This document shows positions 1 to 6,433 of a DNA stretch of 6,433 nucleotides, in pieces (the first letter of the stretch is position 1; every line of letters starts with the position of its first letter). Both the position numbers and the translations under genes were made by a program. Source of the stretch: Bacteroidota bacterium. GTDB lineage: Bacteria > Bacteroidota > Bacteroidia > Chitinophagales > Chitinophagaceae. The stretch covers positions 1 to 6,433 of the forward strand of contig CANGMV010000069.1 in assembly GCA_947454745.1 (NCBI GenBank). Direction: 5' to 3'. Below the pieces are notes generated by a model that made no database searches, had not been told where the DNA came from, and saw nothing but the letters and a program-made list of their open reading frames with translations.

Positions 1-1278
1 GGATTGAATGCGAGTTTTGGATTTGATCCTTTAAAAGTAGACTATGTTGTCTTATCACATGCACACATCGATCATACAGGCTTGTTGCCTAAATTAGTAA
101 AGGAAGGATTTACAGGACAAATATATTGCACGCCTGCTACAAAGGCATTGACTGAAATATTATTAAAAGATTCTGCCATGATTCAGCGCGATGAAGCCAA
201 ATTTGGCAATAAGCGCAGAGCTAAGCAGGGCTTGCCTCCTATCGATCCAATTTATGATATTGATGATGTAGCATTAACCATTCCATTGTTAACAGTGGTC
301 GATTATAATAAGCCAACACAAATTTCGCCATCAGTTGAATTATTGTATACCGACGCAGGACATATTATTGGAAGTGCAGCTGTGAGTTTAAAAATTAAAG
401 AAGCGGGCGAAGTGAAGACGCTAACATTTAGTGGCGATGTGGGAAGGTATCGAGATATGATTTTACGATCACCTGCTGAATTCCCTCCAGCTGATTTTAT
501 TATTATTGAAAGTACGTATGGCGACAAGTTGCATGATTTAATACATACCACACCCGATGATTTATTGCATTGGATTCAAACCATTTGCGTAGAGAATAAG
601 GGAAACTTAGTGATACCGGCATTTAGCGTGGGTCGTACTCAGGAAATTTTGTATGAATTGAATCAATTGTCATTGGAAAAAAGATTACCACATGTGCCCG
701 TGTATGTAGACAGTCCATTAAGTATCGAAGCAACCGATGTAGTAAAATCTTTCCCAAAGTTGTTTAATAAAACCATACAACATGTATTAGAGGTGGATGA
801 TGATCCATTTGATTTTGAAGGATTGCGCTATATTAAATCGGTAGATGAAAGCAAAGCCTTAAATGAAGACTTACATCCGAAAGTAATTATTTCGGCATCA
901 GGTATGGCCGACGCAGGAAGGGTAAAGCACCATATAAAAAACAATATCGAAAACCCTAAGTGTGCCATTTTGTTAGTGGGGTATTGTGAGCCGCATTCTT
1001 TAGGTGGTCGCTTAATGAATGGACAAAAGGAAGTACGCATATATAGTGAAACCTATTCGGTGATTGCAAAAGTGGGTTCCATTCGCAGTATGAGTGCACA
1101 TGCCGATTATGAGGACTTGATGCAATTTTTAGCCTGTCAAAACCCGAGTGCTGTAAAACAAGTTTATGTAGTACATGGCGAGGCCGAAGTGCAGGACCAT
1201 TTTGCGGAAAGAATACGTAAAAAAGGCTTTAAGGAAGTAAATGTTCCCGAGATGCATGAGACTTTTGTGATGCAATAG
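1..1278 (+). CDS. beta-CASP metallo-beta-lactamase-fold RNase/hydrolase, 5'-truncated by the window
   Basis: Zn-dependent hydrolase of the beta-CASP branch (CPSF-73/YSH1-like), expected to act on RNA in the cytoplasm. The frame is open from base 1 and the protein begins mid-domain, so the TTG at base 4 is not a real start. Numbering from that codon, the visible metal ligands are H19-A-H21-I-D23-H24 (nt 58-75), H120 in DAGHIIGS and D145 in SGDVGR. The beta-CASP motifs follow: motif A E169 in ESTYGD, a PAFSVGRTQE segment, SASGMADAGR near residue 296, motif B H366 in SMSAHADY and motif C H391 in VVHGE. The C-terminal part matches the RMMBL RNA-specificity region. Family members run to about 460-475 residues, so roughly 40-50 N-terminal residues (first beta-strands and the VTGS-type segment) lie upstream. 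All catalytic positions in view are intact. It is not RNase J-like in layout. The exact substrate cannot be told from sequence. Confidence 0.93.
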   Translation, partial: GLNASFGFDPLKVDYVVLSHAHIDHTGLLPKLVKEGFTGQIYCTPATKALTEILLKDSAMIQRDEAKFGNKRRAKQGLPPIDPIYDIDDVALTIPLLTVVDYNKPTQISPSVELLYTDAGHIIGSAAVSLKIKEAGEVKTLTFSGDVGRYRDMILRSPAEFPPADFIIIESTYGDKLHDLIHTTPDDLLHWIQTICVENKGNLVIPAFSVGRTQEILYELNQLSLEKRLPHVPVYVDSPLSIEATDVVKSFPKLFNKTIQHVLEVDDDPFDFEGLRYIKSVDESKALNEDLHPKVIISASGMADAGRVKHHIKNNIENPKCAILLVGYCEPHSLGGRLMNGQKEVRIYSETYSVIAKVGSIRSMSAHADYEDLMQFLACQNPSAVKQVYVVHGEAEVQDHFAERIRKKGFKEVNVPEMHETFVMQ

Positions 1279-1311
1279 TGTTGCGTATGGTATTTTTATT
1301 AAATTTACCAT

Positions 1312-3639
1312 ATGAAAACTACCGTTAATATATTACTGTATTTATTTGCAGCCCTTTATTTAATTGTACATTTTGTGCCCGATTTAGAGGGTGCCGATGT
1401 GATGGGTGCGCAGTGGTTGTATACGAGTGCATTGGATGTATTGGTATTGGGATATATTTTATTTAATTACAATAATTATAAGGAAGCCATTGCAGGCGTG
1501 TTTTCCATTCGGTTTACCCTTGTATATTCCTTGTTTTTAATTTGGGCATTAAGCTCTTATTTTTACGCGATTAATCCAACTGAGGCACTGGTTTGTTTAG
1601 CGCGCTTAGTGAGTACTTATCTAATTTTCATGAATCTTTCTATTTTATTGTATAAGAAAGATTTGAGTGTTGTATATAAGCAGCTAGCGTTATTAGTTTC
1701 TTTGGTATTATTATATGATGGCTTTGCAGTTATTTCAGGCTTCTCAAGCAAAGTTGGGGAAATGAGCTTGGATAGTTTAGTACTTAGTTTAATGGGTAAT
1801 AATGGAAACAAGAACGTAATGGCAGCAAGTTTGCTGATAAAGTTTCCATTTGCCATTTATTATATTTTAAATAGCAAAATAGCGGGGAAGGCAATTGGAG
1901 TGGTGAGTTTATTTGTGGGGGTATTTGCACTATTTATTTTAAACACAAGATCCACCTTTGTTGGCTTATTTTTAATCCTAATTATTTTTACCATATCAAC
2001 GATCTATTTTAAAAGAAAGGCTTCCAAAAAGTCAATTGCCATTCAATTGGCGTTTTTCATAATACCTGTAATGGTTGCATTCTTTACAGCAAATATGGTC
2101 CTTGCCAATGCGGTAGAAATTCAAGGAGGACAAGGTGGTTATGGAACAGTTACAAAAAGAGTAGGGGATATTTCCATTGCAAAAGGAAGTGATCGTTTGC
2201 ATTTATGGTCAGCGGCCATTGATTATTTCAAAAAACACCCGATGCTTGGCGACGGTTATGGCAACTGGAAGTTGGCATCCATTCCTTATGAAAAAGAATA
2301 TACCAACGATTTGTTTGTGCCCTATCACTCACACAACGATTTCCTAGAAACCTTTGCCGACTTGGGTATTATAGGAGGCGGGTTATATGCTTTGTTGTTT
2401 TTATTGGCTTTGTTATTTACCATCAAAATTTGGAGAGACAGTCGTTTTAAAGAATATCATTTTATAGCTACCATTTCATTCATGGCAGTAACCTGTTATT
2501 TTGTAGATGCGTTCTTAAATTTTCCGACCGAAAGAACTTCTATGCAAACCATGTTTGCATTTTCCATGGCCTTGTTATTTGCACCCATTCATTTTATACA
2601 AGAAACAAAGTCTGAAAATGGATTTTTGAAAAATTGGATGCCTAAAATATTTATTGCTTTCGCTTTAATTATTATCCTGCCATCTATCTATATTAACAAT
2701 CAGGTGTATAAATCGCTAAAGGTTCAAAAGTATGTAATGGGAGAAATTGATGCTGATCCTAAAATGGCTTTAGCCGACGTTAAGGATGCTTTCCCATCGA
2801 TCCCTAATTTATCTACTTCTACTTTACCCATCCCTGCACTAGTAGCTAGGTATTATTTTAGAGATAAGCAATATGACGAAGCGATGCGATTATTAAATGA
2901 ATGTCAAAATGTAAATCCTTATTTATACTACACCGATTTTATTAAAACAGCTGTATTTGCTTCGCAGCAAAAGTTCGATAGTGTTTCTTTTTATTCCAAG
3001 CGCGCCTTTTACAATTGGCCAAGGGCAACTAGTTATTATAAAAATGTAATTTTTGCAGCAGCTCGAAAAAAAGACACTGCTGAAATTAATAAAGCATTTG
3101 CTACTTATGTGAAGTACCGAAATGAGCCAGAAGCATGGAACCAATATTTGCTAGGGCGTTTTGAATTGATGGGTGCGAAGAATGAATTGTCTTTAAAAAT
3201 ATTGGACGCTGCTTTAAAATTATTTCCTAAGGACACGACTACTTTTGTAAAAATTAAAGGGCTATTTGCAAGTGGTGGCGCAGCGATAGCGCCTGCTGCC
3301 AATGATTTTACTACCAAAGGAATTCAGGCTTTTCAAAAAGGACAATTCGCAATTGCGGCTCAATTTTATATAAAAGCATCCGCTGCCGATCCTGCAAATT
3401 ATACGCATTACGAAAATATTGGGGTTTGTTTTTATTCCGCAAAACAATACGAAAAAGCCATTCCTTATTTTGACAAAGCAGCATCCTTTTCCCAAGCAAA
3501 TACCGGAAAGTCTGAATTCTTTAAGGCTATGAGTTTAATAAGTTTAGGCAAGAAGGACCAGGCCTGTGGTGCTTTACAAGTGGCGAAACAAAAGCATTAC
3601 CCGAATGTAGATGCTTATATAGCAGCTAATTGCAAATAA
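1312..3639 (+). CDS. O-antigen ligase/polymerase family (Wzy_C/WaaL-like) membrane protein with C-terminal TPR region
   Basis: Inner-membrane glycosyltransferase of the O-antigen ligase family. It is expected to move undecaprenyl-diphosphate-linked glycan onto lipid A-core, another glycan or a protein in the periplasm. I count about 13 hydrophobic segments, roughly at residues 5-23, 36-52, 66-86, 91-113, 122-143, 168-187, 193-211, 214-233, 241-265, 350-371, 383-402, 411-428 and 445-463. The large loop at about 266-349 carries the family signature: R295 in SDRLHLW, the GDGYGNW turn and H341-N-D-F-L-E346. Lys/Arg-rich loops (KRKASKK at 234-240, KIWRDSRFK at 372-380) mark the cytoplasmic face, which puts the catalytic loop and everything after residue 463 in the periplasm. 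Residues about 505-775 are helical with TPR-like pairs, clearest at 667-760 (GIQAFQKGQFAIAAQFY, then NIGVCFYSAKQYEKAIPYF). At 775 residues it is much longer than plain WaaL (about 400). The ATG at 1312 lies 33 bp after the previous stop and directly precedes a hydrophobic segment. Ligase, polymerase and protein O-glycosyltransferase cannot be separated by motif alone. Confidence 0.88.
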   Translation: MKTTVNILLYLFAALYLIVHFVPDLEGADVMGAQWLYTSALDVLVLGYILFNYNNYKEAIAGVFSIRFTLVYSLFLIWALSSYFYAINPTEALVCLARLVSTYLIFMNLSILLYKKDLSVVYKQLALLVSLVLLYDGFAVISGFSSKVGEMSLDSLVLSLMGNNGNKNVMAASLLIKFPFAIYYILNSKIAGKAIGVVSLFVGVFALFILNTRSTFVGLFLILIIFTISTIYFKRKASKKSIAIQLAFFIIPVMVAFFTANMVLANAVEIQGGQGGYGTVTKRVGDISIAKGSDRLHLWSAAIDYFKKHPMLGDGYGNWKLASIPYEKEYTNDLFVPYHSHNDFLETFADLGIIGGGLYALLFLLALLFTIKIWRDSRFKEYHFIATISFMAVTCYFVDAFLNFPTERTSMQTMFAFSMALLFAPIHFIQETKSENGFLKNWMPKIFIAFALIIILPSIYINNQVYKSLKVQKYVMGEIDADPKMALADVKDAFPSIPNLSTSTLPIPALVARYYFRDKQYDEAMRLLNECQNVNPYLYYTDFIKTAVFASQQKFDSVSFYSKRAFYNWPRATSYYKNVIFAAARKKDTAEINKAFATYVKYRNEPEAWNQYLLGRFELMGAKNELSLKILDAALKLFPKDTTTFVKIKGLFASGGAAIAPAANDFTTKGIQAFQKGQFAIAAQFYIKASAADPANYTHYENIGVCFYSAKQYEKAIPYFDKAASFSQANTGKSEFFKAMSLISLGKKDQACGALQVAKQKHYPNVDAYIAANCK

Positions 3640-3711
3640 ATTAGTCGGGTGCATGACAAGGGTCATTCTTGAAAGTTTAAGTATTTATTAACTTGAATTA
3701 AATATCATGTT

Positions 3712-4464
3712 ATGAAACGTTTATCCGACAAAGTAGCTATTGTGACAGGTGCCGCAGGAGGCATGGGTGCAGCAGAAGCAAAATTGTTTGCCAAAGAAGG
3801 CGCTAAAGTATTAGCGACCGATTCCAATGAAGAGAAATTAAAAAGTTGGGTTGTAGCTGCAAAAGCAGAAGGGTTGGAGATTGAGTACATGAAGCACAAT
3901 GTAACTAGTGAGTCGGACTGGAAAAAAGTGGCCGATAAAGTCATGGAATTATATGGCCGATTAGATATTTTAGTAAACAATGCTGGCATCTACCCAGGCT
4001 TTGTAAGTTGCGAGGAAACTTCTATTGAATTATGGGGCAATGTACTATCCATTAATTTAACAGGCCCATTTATTGGCTGTAAAACCTGCATTCCTTATTT
4101 AAGAATGTCGGGTGGTGGTTCCATTGTGAATGTGGCATCCATTGCAGGTAAAGTAGGAGGCAATGGTGCTGCGTATTCCTCTTCCAAGGGCGGGTTGATT
4201 TTATTTAGTAAGGACTTAGCAGTTGCTTTAGCGAAAGACAAAATTCGTGTGAATACAATTTGCCCAGGTGGCGTTTTAACGCCCATGACCGAAGGCATGA
4301 TGAAAGCGCCTGGTATGGAAGATATGATTAAACAAATGTCTCCTCAAGGCCGCATGGCCGACCCGAGTGAAATTGCAACGGGCGCCTTGTTCCTAGCATC
4401 GGACGAGTCCTCCTTTATGACAGGAGCCGACTTGGTATTAGATGGCGGATCTGTTGCTAGGTAA
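3712..4464 (+). CDS. SDR-family NAD(P)-dependent oxidoreductase
   Basis: Classical short-chain dehydrogenase/reductase of typical length (250 residues), a soluble cytoplasmic enzyme interconverting an alcohol and a ketone. The Rossmann cofactor motif TGAAGGMG covers residues 12-19, followed by D37 at the end of beta-2 (ATDSN), which usually indicates NAD(H) over NADP(H). NNAG lies at 89-92. The catalytic tetrad is complete: N115, S143, Y155 and K159 (YSSSK). The ICPGG cofactor-loop motif follows RVNT, and the C-terminus ends with the usual GADLVLDGG. It resembles the cyclopentanol/hydroxysteroid/glucose dehydrogenase-like group, but substrate cannot be assigned. The ATG at 3712 fits because the Rossmann strand starts at residue 8. 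A preceding ATG at 3707 is out of frame and stops after two codons. Neighbours give no pathway clue. It starts 72 bp after the ligase stop, so it may be read through from upstream or have its own promoter. Confidence 0.95.
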   Translation: MKRLSDKVAIVTGAAGGMGAAEAKLFAKEGAKVLATDSNEEKLKSWVVAAKAEGLEIEYMKHNVTSESDWKKVADKVMELYGRLDILVNNAGIYPGFVSCEETSIELWGNVLSINLTGPFIGCKTCIPYLRMSGGGSIVNVASIAGKVGGNGAAYSSSKGGLILFSKDLAVALAKDKIRVNTICPGGVLTPMTEGMMKAPGMEDMIKQMSPQGRMADPSEIATGALFLASDESSFMTGADLVLDGGSVAR

Positions 4465-4543
4465 GGGTTTGAACAGACTTGCAGATTTACTTTTTAATCA
4501 GGATAAACTGTTTTATTTTTAACCAATAAATCAGAATCCGAGC

Positions 4544-5815
4544 ATGTCCAACGAAACAAAAATTACCTGTCCGAATTGTGGTCAAGAAATTGACGTGAAC
4601 AGTGTTATCTCTCATAATTTAGAAGAGGAGTTTAAGAAAAAGTACAATGCTAAATGGGTAGAAGAGAAAAAGAAATATCAGGACGAAGTTGATAAATTAG
4701 AAAAGCAAAAGCAGGAAATTGAGTTGCTTAAGCAAAATCAGGAAGCACTGGTTGCGGAGAAATTGGCTTCGGCGGTTAAACTGGAAAAGGAAAAATTCGA
4801 AAAGCAAATTAAGTCTCAATTACAAGAAGAACAGTCGGAACGAATTGCACTTATTGAAAAAGAATTACAAGAAAAATCCGAGCAAGTAAAAGAGTTGAAT
4901 AGGGCTAAGGCGGAAATTGAACAAATTAAGCGTGAAAAAGCAGAGATGAAAGAGGCTATTGAAGCGGAGAGTGCAAAATTATTGAATGAAAAAATCAATG
5001 AAGAAAAAGAGAAGATAAGAAAAGCCGAACACGATAAAAACGAAATGGTGGTTGCTGAACTACAAAAGCAATTAGACGATCAAAAGAGATTGACAGAGGA
5101 AATGAAACGCAAGCAGGAACAAGGTTCCATGCAATTGCAAGGAGAGGTACAAGAATTGGCGATTGAAGAATGGCTAACATCAAATTTTCCATTAGACACG
5201 ATTGACGAGATTAAGAAAGGAGACCGTGGTGCAGACTGCGTTCAAATTGTTCATACTAGAACGACACAGAATTGCGGCACCATTTACTATGAGAGTAAGC
5301 GTACCAAAAATTTCGAGCCTAAATGGCTGGAAAAATTAAGAGATGATATACGTGCAAAAGGAGCTAATATAGGTGTCTTGGTTACCGACGCATTCCCTAA
5401 GAATATGGAGCGCATGGGCATGGTAGAAGGTATCTGGGTTTGTTCGTTTGAAGAATTTAAAGGACTGTGTTTTGTTTTAAGAGAAAGCATTGTGCAATTA
5501 AGTTTGGTAGCAGCATCGCAAGAAAACAAAGGGGAGAAAACCTTAATGCTTTACGACTTTTTAATTAGCAATGAATTTAGATTACAAGTAGAGGCGATTG
5601 TTGAAGGGTTTACACAAATGCAGGCCGATTTAATTTCTGAAAAACGTTCTATTATGGGACATTGGAAGAAAAGAGAAAAACAAATCGAAAAAGTGTTATT
5701 GAATACCAACTATATGTACAATTCCATTAAAGGTATTGCAGGCAGTGCTATACAGCCGATCAAAACCTTGGAATTGCCAGATGCTAATTTGGATGAGATA
5801 GAAGATGAGGAATAA
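4544..5815 (+). CDS. DUF2130 domain protein: CxxC knuckle, coiled coil, putative PD-(D/E)XK nuclease-like domain
   Basis: Soluble protein of 423 residues matching the DUF2130 architecture, whose function is not established to my knowledge. Residues 9-12 form a CPNC knuckle (CPNCGQEID), only half of a usual zinc ribbon. Residues about 24-195 are a very Lys/Glu/Gln-rich heptad-like stretch with almost no Pro, expected to be a long coiled coil. The globular C-terminal domain begins with LQGEVQELAIEEWL (198-211), then KGDRGAD231, a central strand GTIYYE250-S-K252 followed by RTKNF, WLEKLRDDI and the strand NIGVLVTDA. The order Glu-bearing helix, GAD, then ExK on a strand matches the PD-(D/E)XK nuclease core. 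This fold call is my inference. The tail (403-423) is acidic and disordered-looking. The ATG at 4544 is chosen because it precedes the CxxC knuckle by eight residues, as is usual in this family. A terminator-like hairpin follows the stop directly. Possible roles include DNA processing or repair, but no partner gene supports a specific one. Confidence 0.9.
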   Translation: MSNETKITCPNCGQEIDVNSVISHNLEEEFKKKYNAKWVEEKKKYQDEVDKLEKQKQEIELLKQNQEALVAEKLASAVKLEKEKFEKQIKSQLQEEQSERIALIEKELQEKSEQVKELNRAKAEIEQIKREKAEMKEAIEAESAKLLNEKINEEKEKIRKAEHDKNEMVVAELQKQLDDQKRLTEEMKRKQEQGSMQLQGEVQELAIEEWLTSNFPLDTIDEIKKGDRGADCVQIVHTRTTQNCGTIYYESKRTKNFEPKWLEKLRDDIRAKGANIGVLVTDAFPKNMERMGMVEGIWVCSFEEFKGLCFVLRESIVQLSLVAASQENKGEKTLMLYDFLISNEFRLQVEAIVEGFTQMQADLISEKRSIMGHWKKREKQIEKVLLNTNYMYNSIKGIAGSAIQPIKTLELPDANLDEIEDEE

Positions 5816-5852
5816 AGGGTTTAAGTAAACTAAATCCTTTGTGTTTTGTTAT
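5814..5852 (+). terminator. Rho-independent terminator-like hairpin after the DUF2130 gene
   Basis: The 10-base arm AAAGGGTTTA (5814-5823) pairs along its full length with TAAATCCTTT (5831-5840), with a single G-U wobble (5819/5835) and a 7-base loop AGTAAAC. The arm is followed by a U-rich tail GTGTTTTGTTATT. The 5' arm starts on the last two bases of the TAA stop codon (5813-5815), so the hairpin forms immediately behind the coding region and would end transcription before the SOUL gene. The stem is not GC-rich, which lowers its strength. The pairing was read by hand and no folding energy was computed. Confidence 0.62.
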
Positions 5853-5861
5853 TATACAAAG
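5837..5861 (+). repeat. Inverted repeat overlapping the terminator's 3' arm, in the leader of the SOUL gene
   Basis: CTTTGT (5837-5842) is exactly complementary in reverse to ACAAAG (5856-5861), across a 13-base AT-rich spacer. Its left arm shares bases 5837-5840 with the right arm of the preceding terminator-like stem, so both RNA hairpins cannot form together. It ends seven bases before the ATG at 5869. It could be an alternative RNA fold, an operator half-site pair, or chance in AT-rich DNA. A 6-bp match alone is weak evidence. Confidence 0.35.
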
Positions 5862-5868
5862 TATCCTT

Positions 5869-6433
5869 ATGAAATTTCTATACATTTCCCTGGCTTTAAT
5901 AGCCGTTTACATTGTGTTTCAGTCATTTATAGCGGTAAATGCATTCAAAACGGAGAAGCAAAAGTTCAGAACAGTATTTAAGGATGCTGAATTGGAGATT
6001 CGCTTTTATCCTGCAGCAACGATGGCTACCATTTATTCCGATGCTACTAATTACAAAGGGGTGGCCAATAATGGCTTCCGAAAACTGGCTCGTTTCATTT
6101 TTGGAGGCAACCAGGAGAACAAAGGAATTTCCATGACGGCGCCTGTTAGAATGAATATGTCGGATAAGGGTTCGGAAATGAGTTTTGTGATGCCCGGTAA
6201 GTATGACGAACACAATTTGCCAAAGCCGAATGACGCTAGTATTCATATTCATCAATCTCAACCACAATATGCTGCAGTAATTAGCTTTGGGGGGTATGCC
6301 ACTGATGAGAAAATTGCTATTTACAAAAACAAACTCACTACTATTTTGAATGAAAGAAATATTAAAATAGTGGGAACATATAATTTCTTAGGATACAATG
6401 CACCTTATCAATTTGTAGGTAGAACCAACGAAA
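5869..6433 (+). CDS. SOUL family heme-binding-like protein with N-terminal membrane segment, 3'-truncated by the window
   Basis: Member of the SOUL/HEBP heme-binding family. Bacterial members are widespread but their physiological role is poorly defined; heme or porphyrin binding is inferred from eukaryotic relatives. The frame is open from the ATG at 5869 to the window end (188 codons plus one base). Residues about 3-22 are hydrophobic (MKFLYISLALIAVYIVF...), acting either as a membrane anchor or as a signal peptide with a possible cut after VNA near residue 24. The SOUL domain starts around residue 33 and shows AELEIRFYPAATMATIY, a GFRKLARFIFGGN segment, the hallmark MTAPV (in GISMTAPVRM), SFVMPGKYD, LPKPND and the late strand AAVISFGGYATDE. 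The end YNAPYQFVGRTNE corresponds to the usual near-C-terminal YNPPW...RNEV region, so only a short tail is likely missing. The export segment implies an envelope or periplasmic location. It sits 53 bp behind the DUF2130 gene, with a terminator-like hairpin between, suggesting separate transcription. Confidence 0.9.
   Translation, partial: MKFLYISLALIAVYIVFQSFIAVNAFKTEKQKFRTVFKDAELEIRFYPAATMATIYSDATNYKGVANNGFRKLARFIFGGNQENKGISMTAPVRMNMSDKGSEMSFVMPGKYDEHNLPKPNDASIHIHQSQPQYAAVISFGGYATDEKIAIYKNKLTTILNERNIKIVGTYNFLGYNAPYQFVGRTNE

Noticed and set aside
1281..1307. Bacteroidota-type promoter before the ligase gene (TTG at 1281, TAAATTTA at 1300-1307, close to TAnnTTTG).
   Set aside because: The spacer is 16 bases, shorter than usual, and the -7 element lies four bases before the ATG, so transcription would start at or inside the start codon. 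AT-rich DNA gives such matches often.
3653..3666. Small hairpin ATGAC-AAGG-GTCAT after the ligase gene, considered as a terminator.
   Set aside because: The stem has only five base pairs and no T-run follows.
3669..3696. Possible promoter before the SDR gene (TTG at 3669-3671, TAACTTGA at 3689-3696, 17-base spacer).
   Set aside because: The -7 element matches TAnnTTTG only in part (third T and final G displaced). The spacing is acceptable, but the match is too weak to list.
3707..3715. Two-codon ORF ATG-TTA-TGA overlapping the SDR start codon, considered as a translational coupling device.
   Set aside because: It is too short to be meaningful and has no visible ribosome site. Such overlaps occur by chance.
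4469..4495. Possible promoter before the DUF2130 gene (TTG at 4469-4471, TACTTTTT at 4488-4495).
   Set aside because: The final G is missing, the spacer is 16 bases, and the surrounding DNA is T-rich, so chance explains it.
4472..4520. AACAG/CTGTT inverted repeat followed by TTTTATTTTT after the SDR gene, considered as a terminator.
   Set aside because: Five base pairs across a 31-base loop would not form a stable terminator, despite the T-rich tail.
303..5529. Other minus-strand open frames of 60-94 codons opposite the four upstream genes.
   Set aside because: All lie inside strongly supported + strand genes, have low-complexity or Cys/Ser/Phe-rich translations typical of antisense shadows, and show no family motif.
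5923..6267. Minus-strand open frame of 114 codons opposite the SOUL gene.
   Set aside because: It is antisense to a clear SOUL domain, has no recognisable domain, and starts within the coding region of a well-supported gene.
1..6433. Whole-window search for a defence system, mobile element, CRISPR array or biosynthetic cluster.
   Set aside because: There are no direct repeat arrays, transposase motifs, integrase motifs or toxin-antitoxin pairs. The DUF2130 protein has a nuclease-like pattern but no linked defence partner, so a system claim is not supported.

Overview
The window reads as an ordinary chromosomal stretch of a Bacteroidota bacterium, probably of the Chitinophagaceae/Sphingobacteria type. 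The case rests on AT-leaning composition (about 40% GC by eye), A-rich rather than Shine-Dalgarno leaders before start codons, short intergenic gaps, and proteins whose style fits that phylum. The family-level assignment is an inference from sequence style. No 16S or marker gene is present to prove it.

All five genes lie on the + strand and fill nearly the whole window. In order they are: (1) the 3' nine-tenths of a beta-CASP metallo-beta-lactamase-fold RNase/hydrolase (1-1278, 5' end cut by the window); (2) a polytopic O-antigen ligase/polymerase (Wzy_C/WaaL type) with a long C-terminal TPR region (1312-3639); (3) a classical short-chain dehydrogenase/reductase (3712-4464); (4) a DUF2130 protein made of a CxxC knuckle, a long coiled coil and a C-terminal domain with a nuclease-like D...ExK pattern (4544-5815); (5) a SOUL-family heme-binding-like protein with an N-terminal membrane segment, cut at the 3' end of the window (5869-6433). 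The gaps are 33, 72, 79 and 53 bp, and no stretch above 300 bp lacks a gene.

The genes share direction but have no obvious common pathway: RNA processing, envelope glycan transfer, NAD(P)-dependent redox, a putative nuclease and a heme-binding-type protein. The best-supported regulatory element is a 10-bp-stem terminator-like hairpin right after gene 4, whose 5' arm begins inside the stop codon. It separates gene 4 from gene 5. No mobile element, CRISPR array, tRNA, rRNA, origin or clear phage feature was seen.

I do not see a convincing undescribed system. The points most worth a second look are the putative PD-(D/E)XK active site in the DUF2130 protein, the predicted periplasmic TPR extension on the ligase, and the two overlapping, mutually exclusive hairpins between genes 4 and 5.
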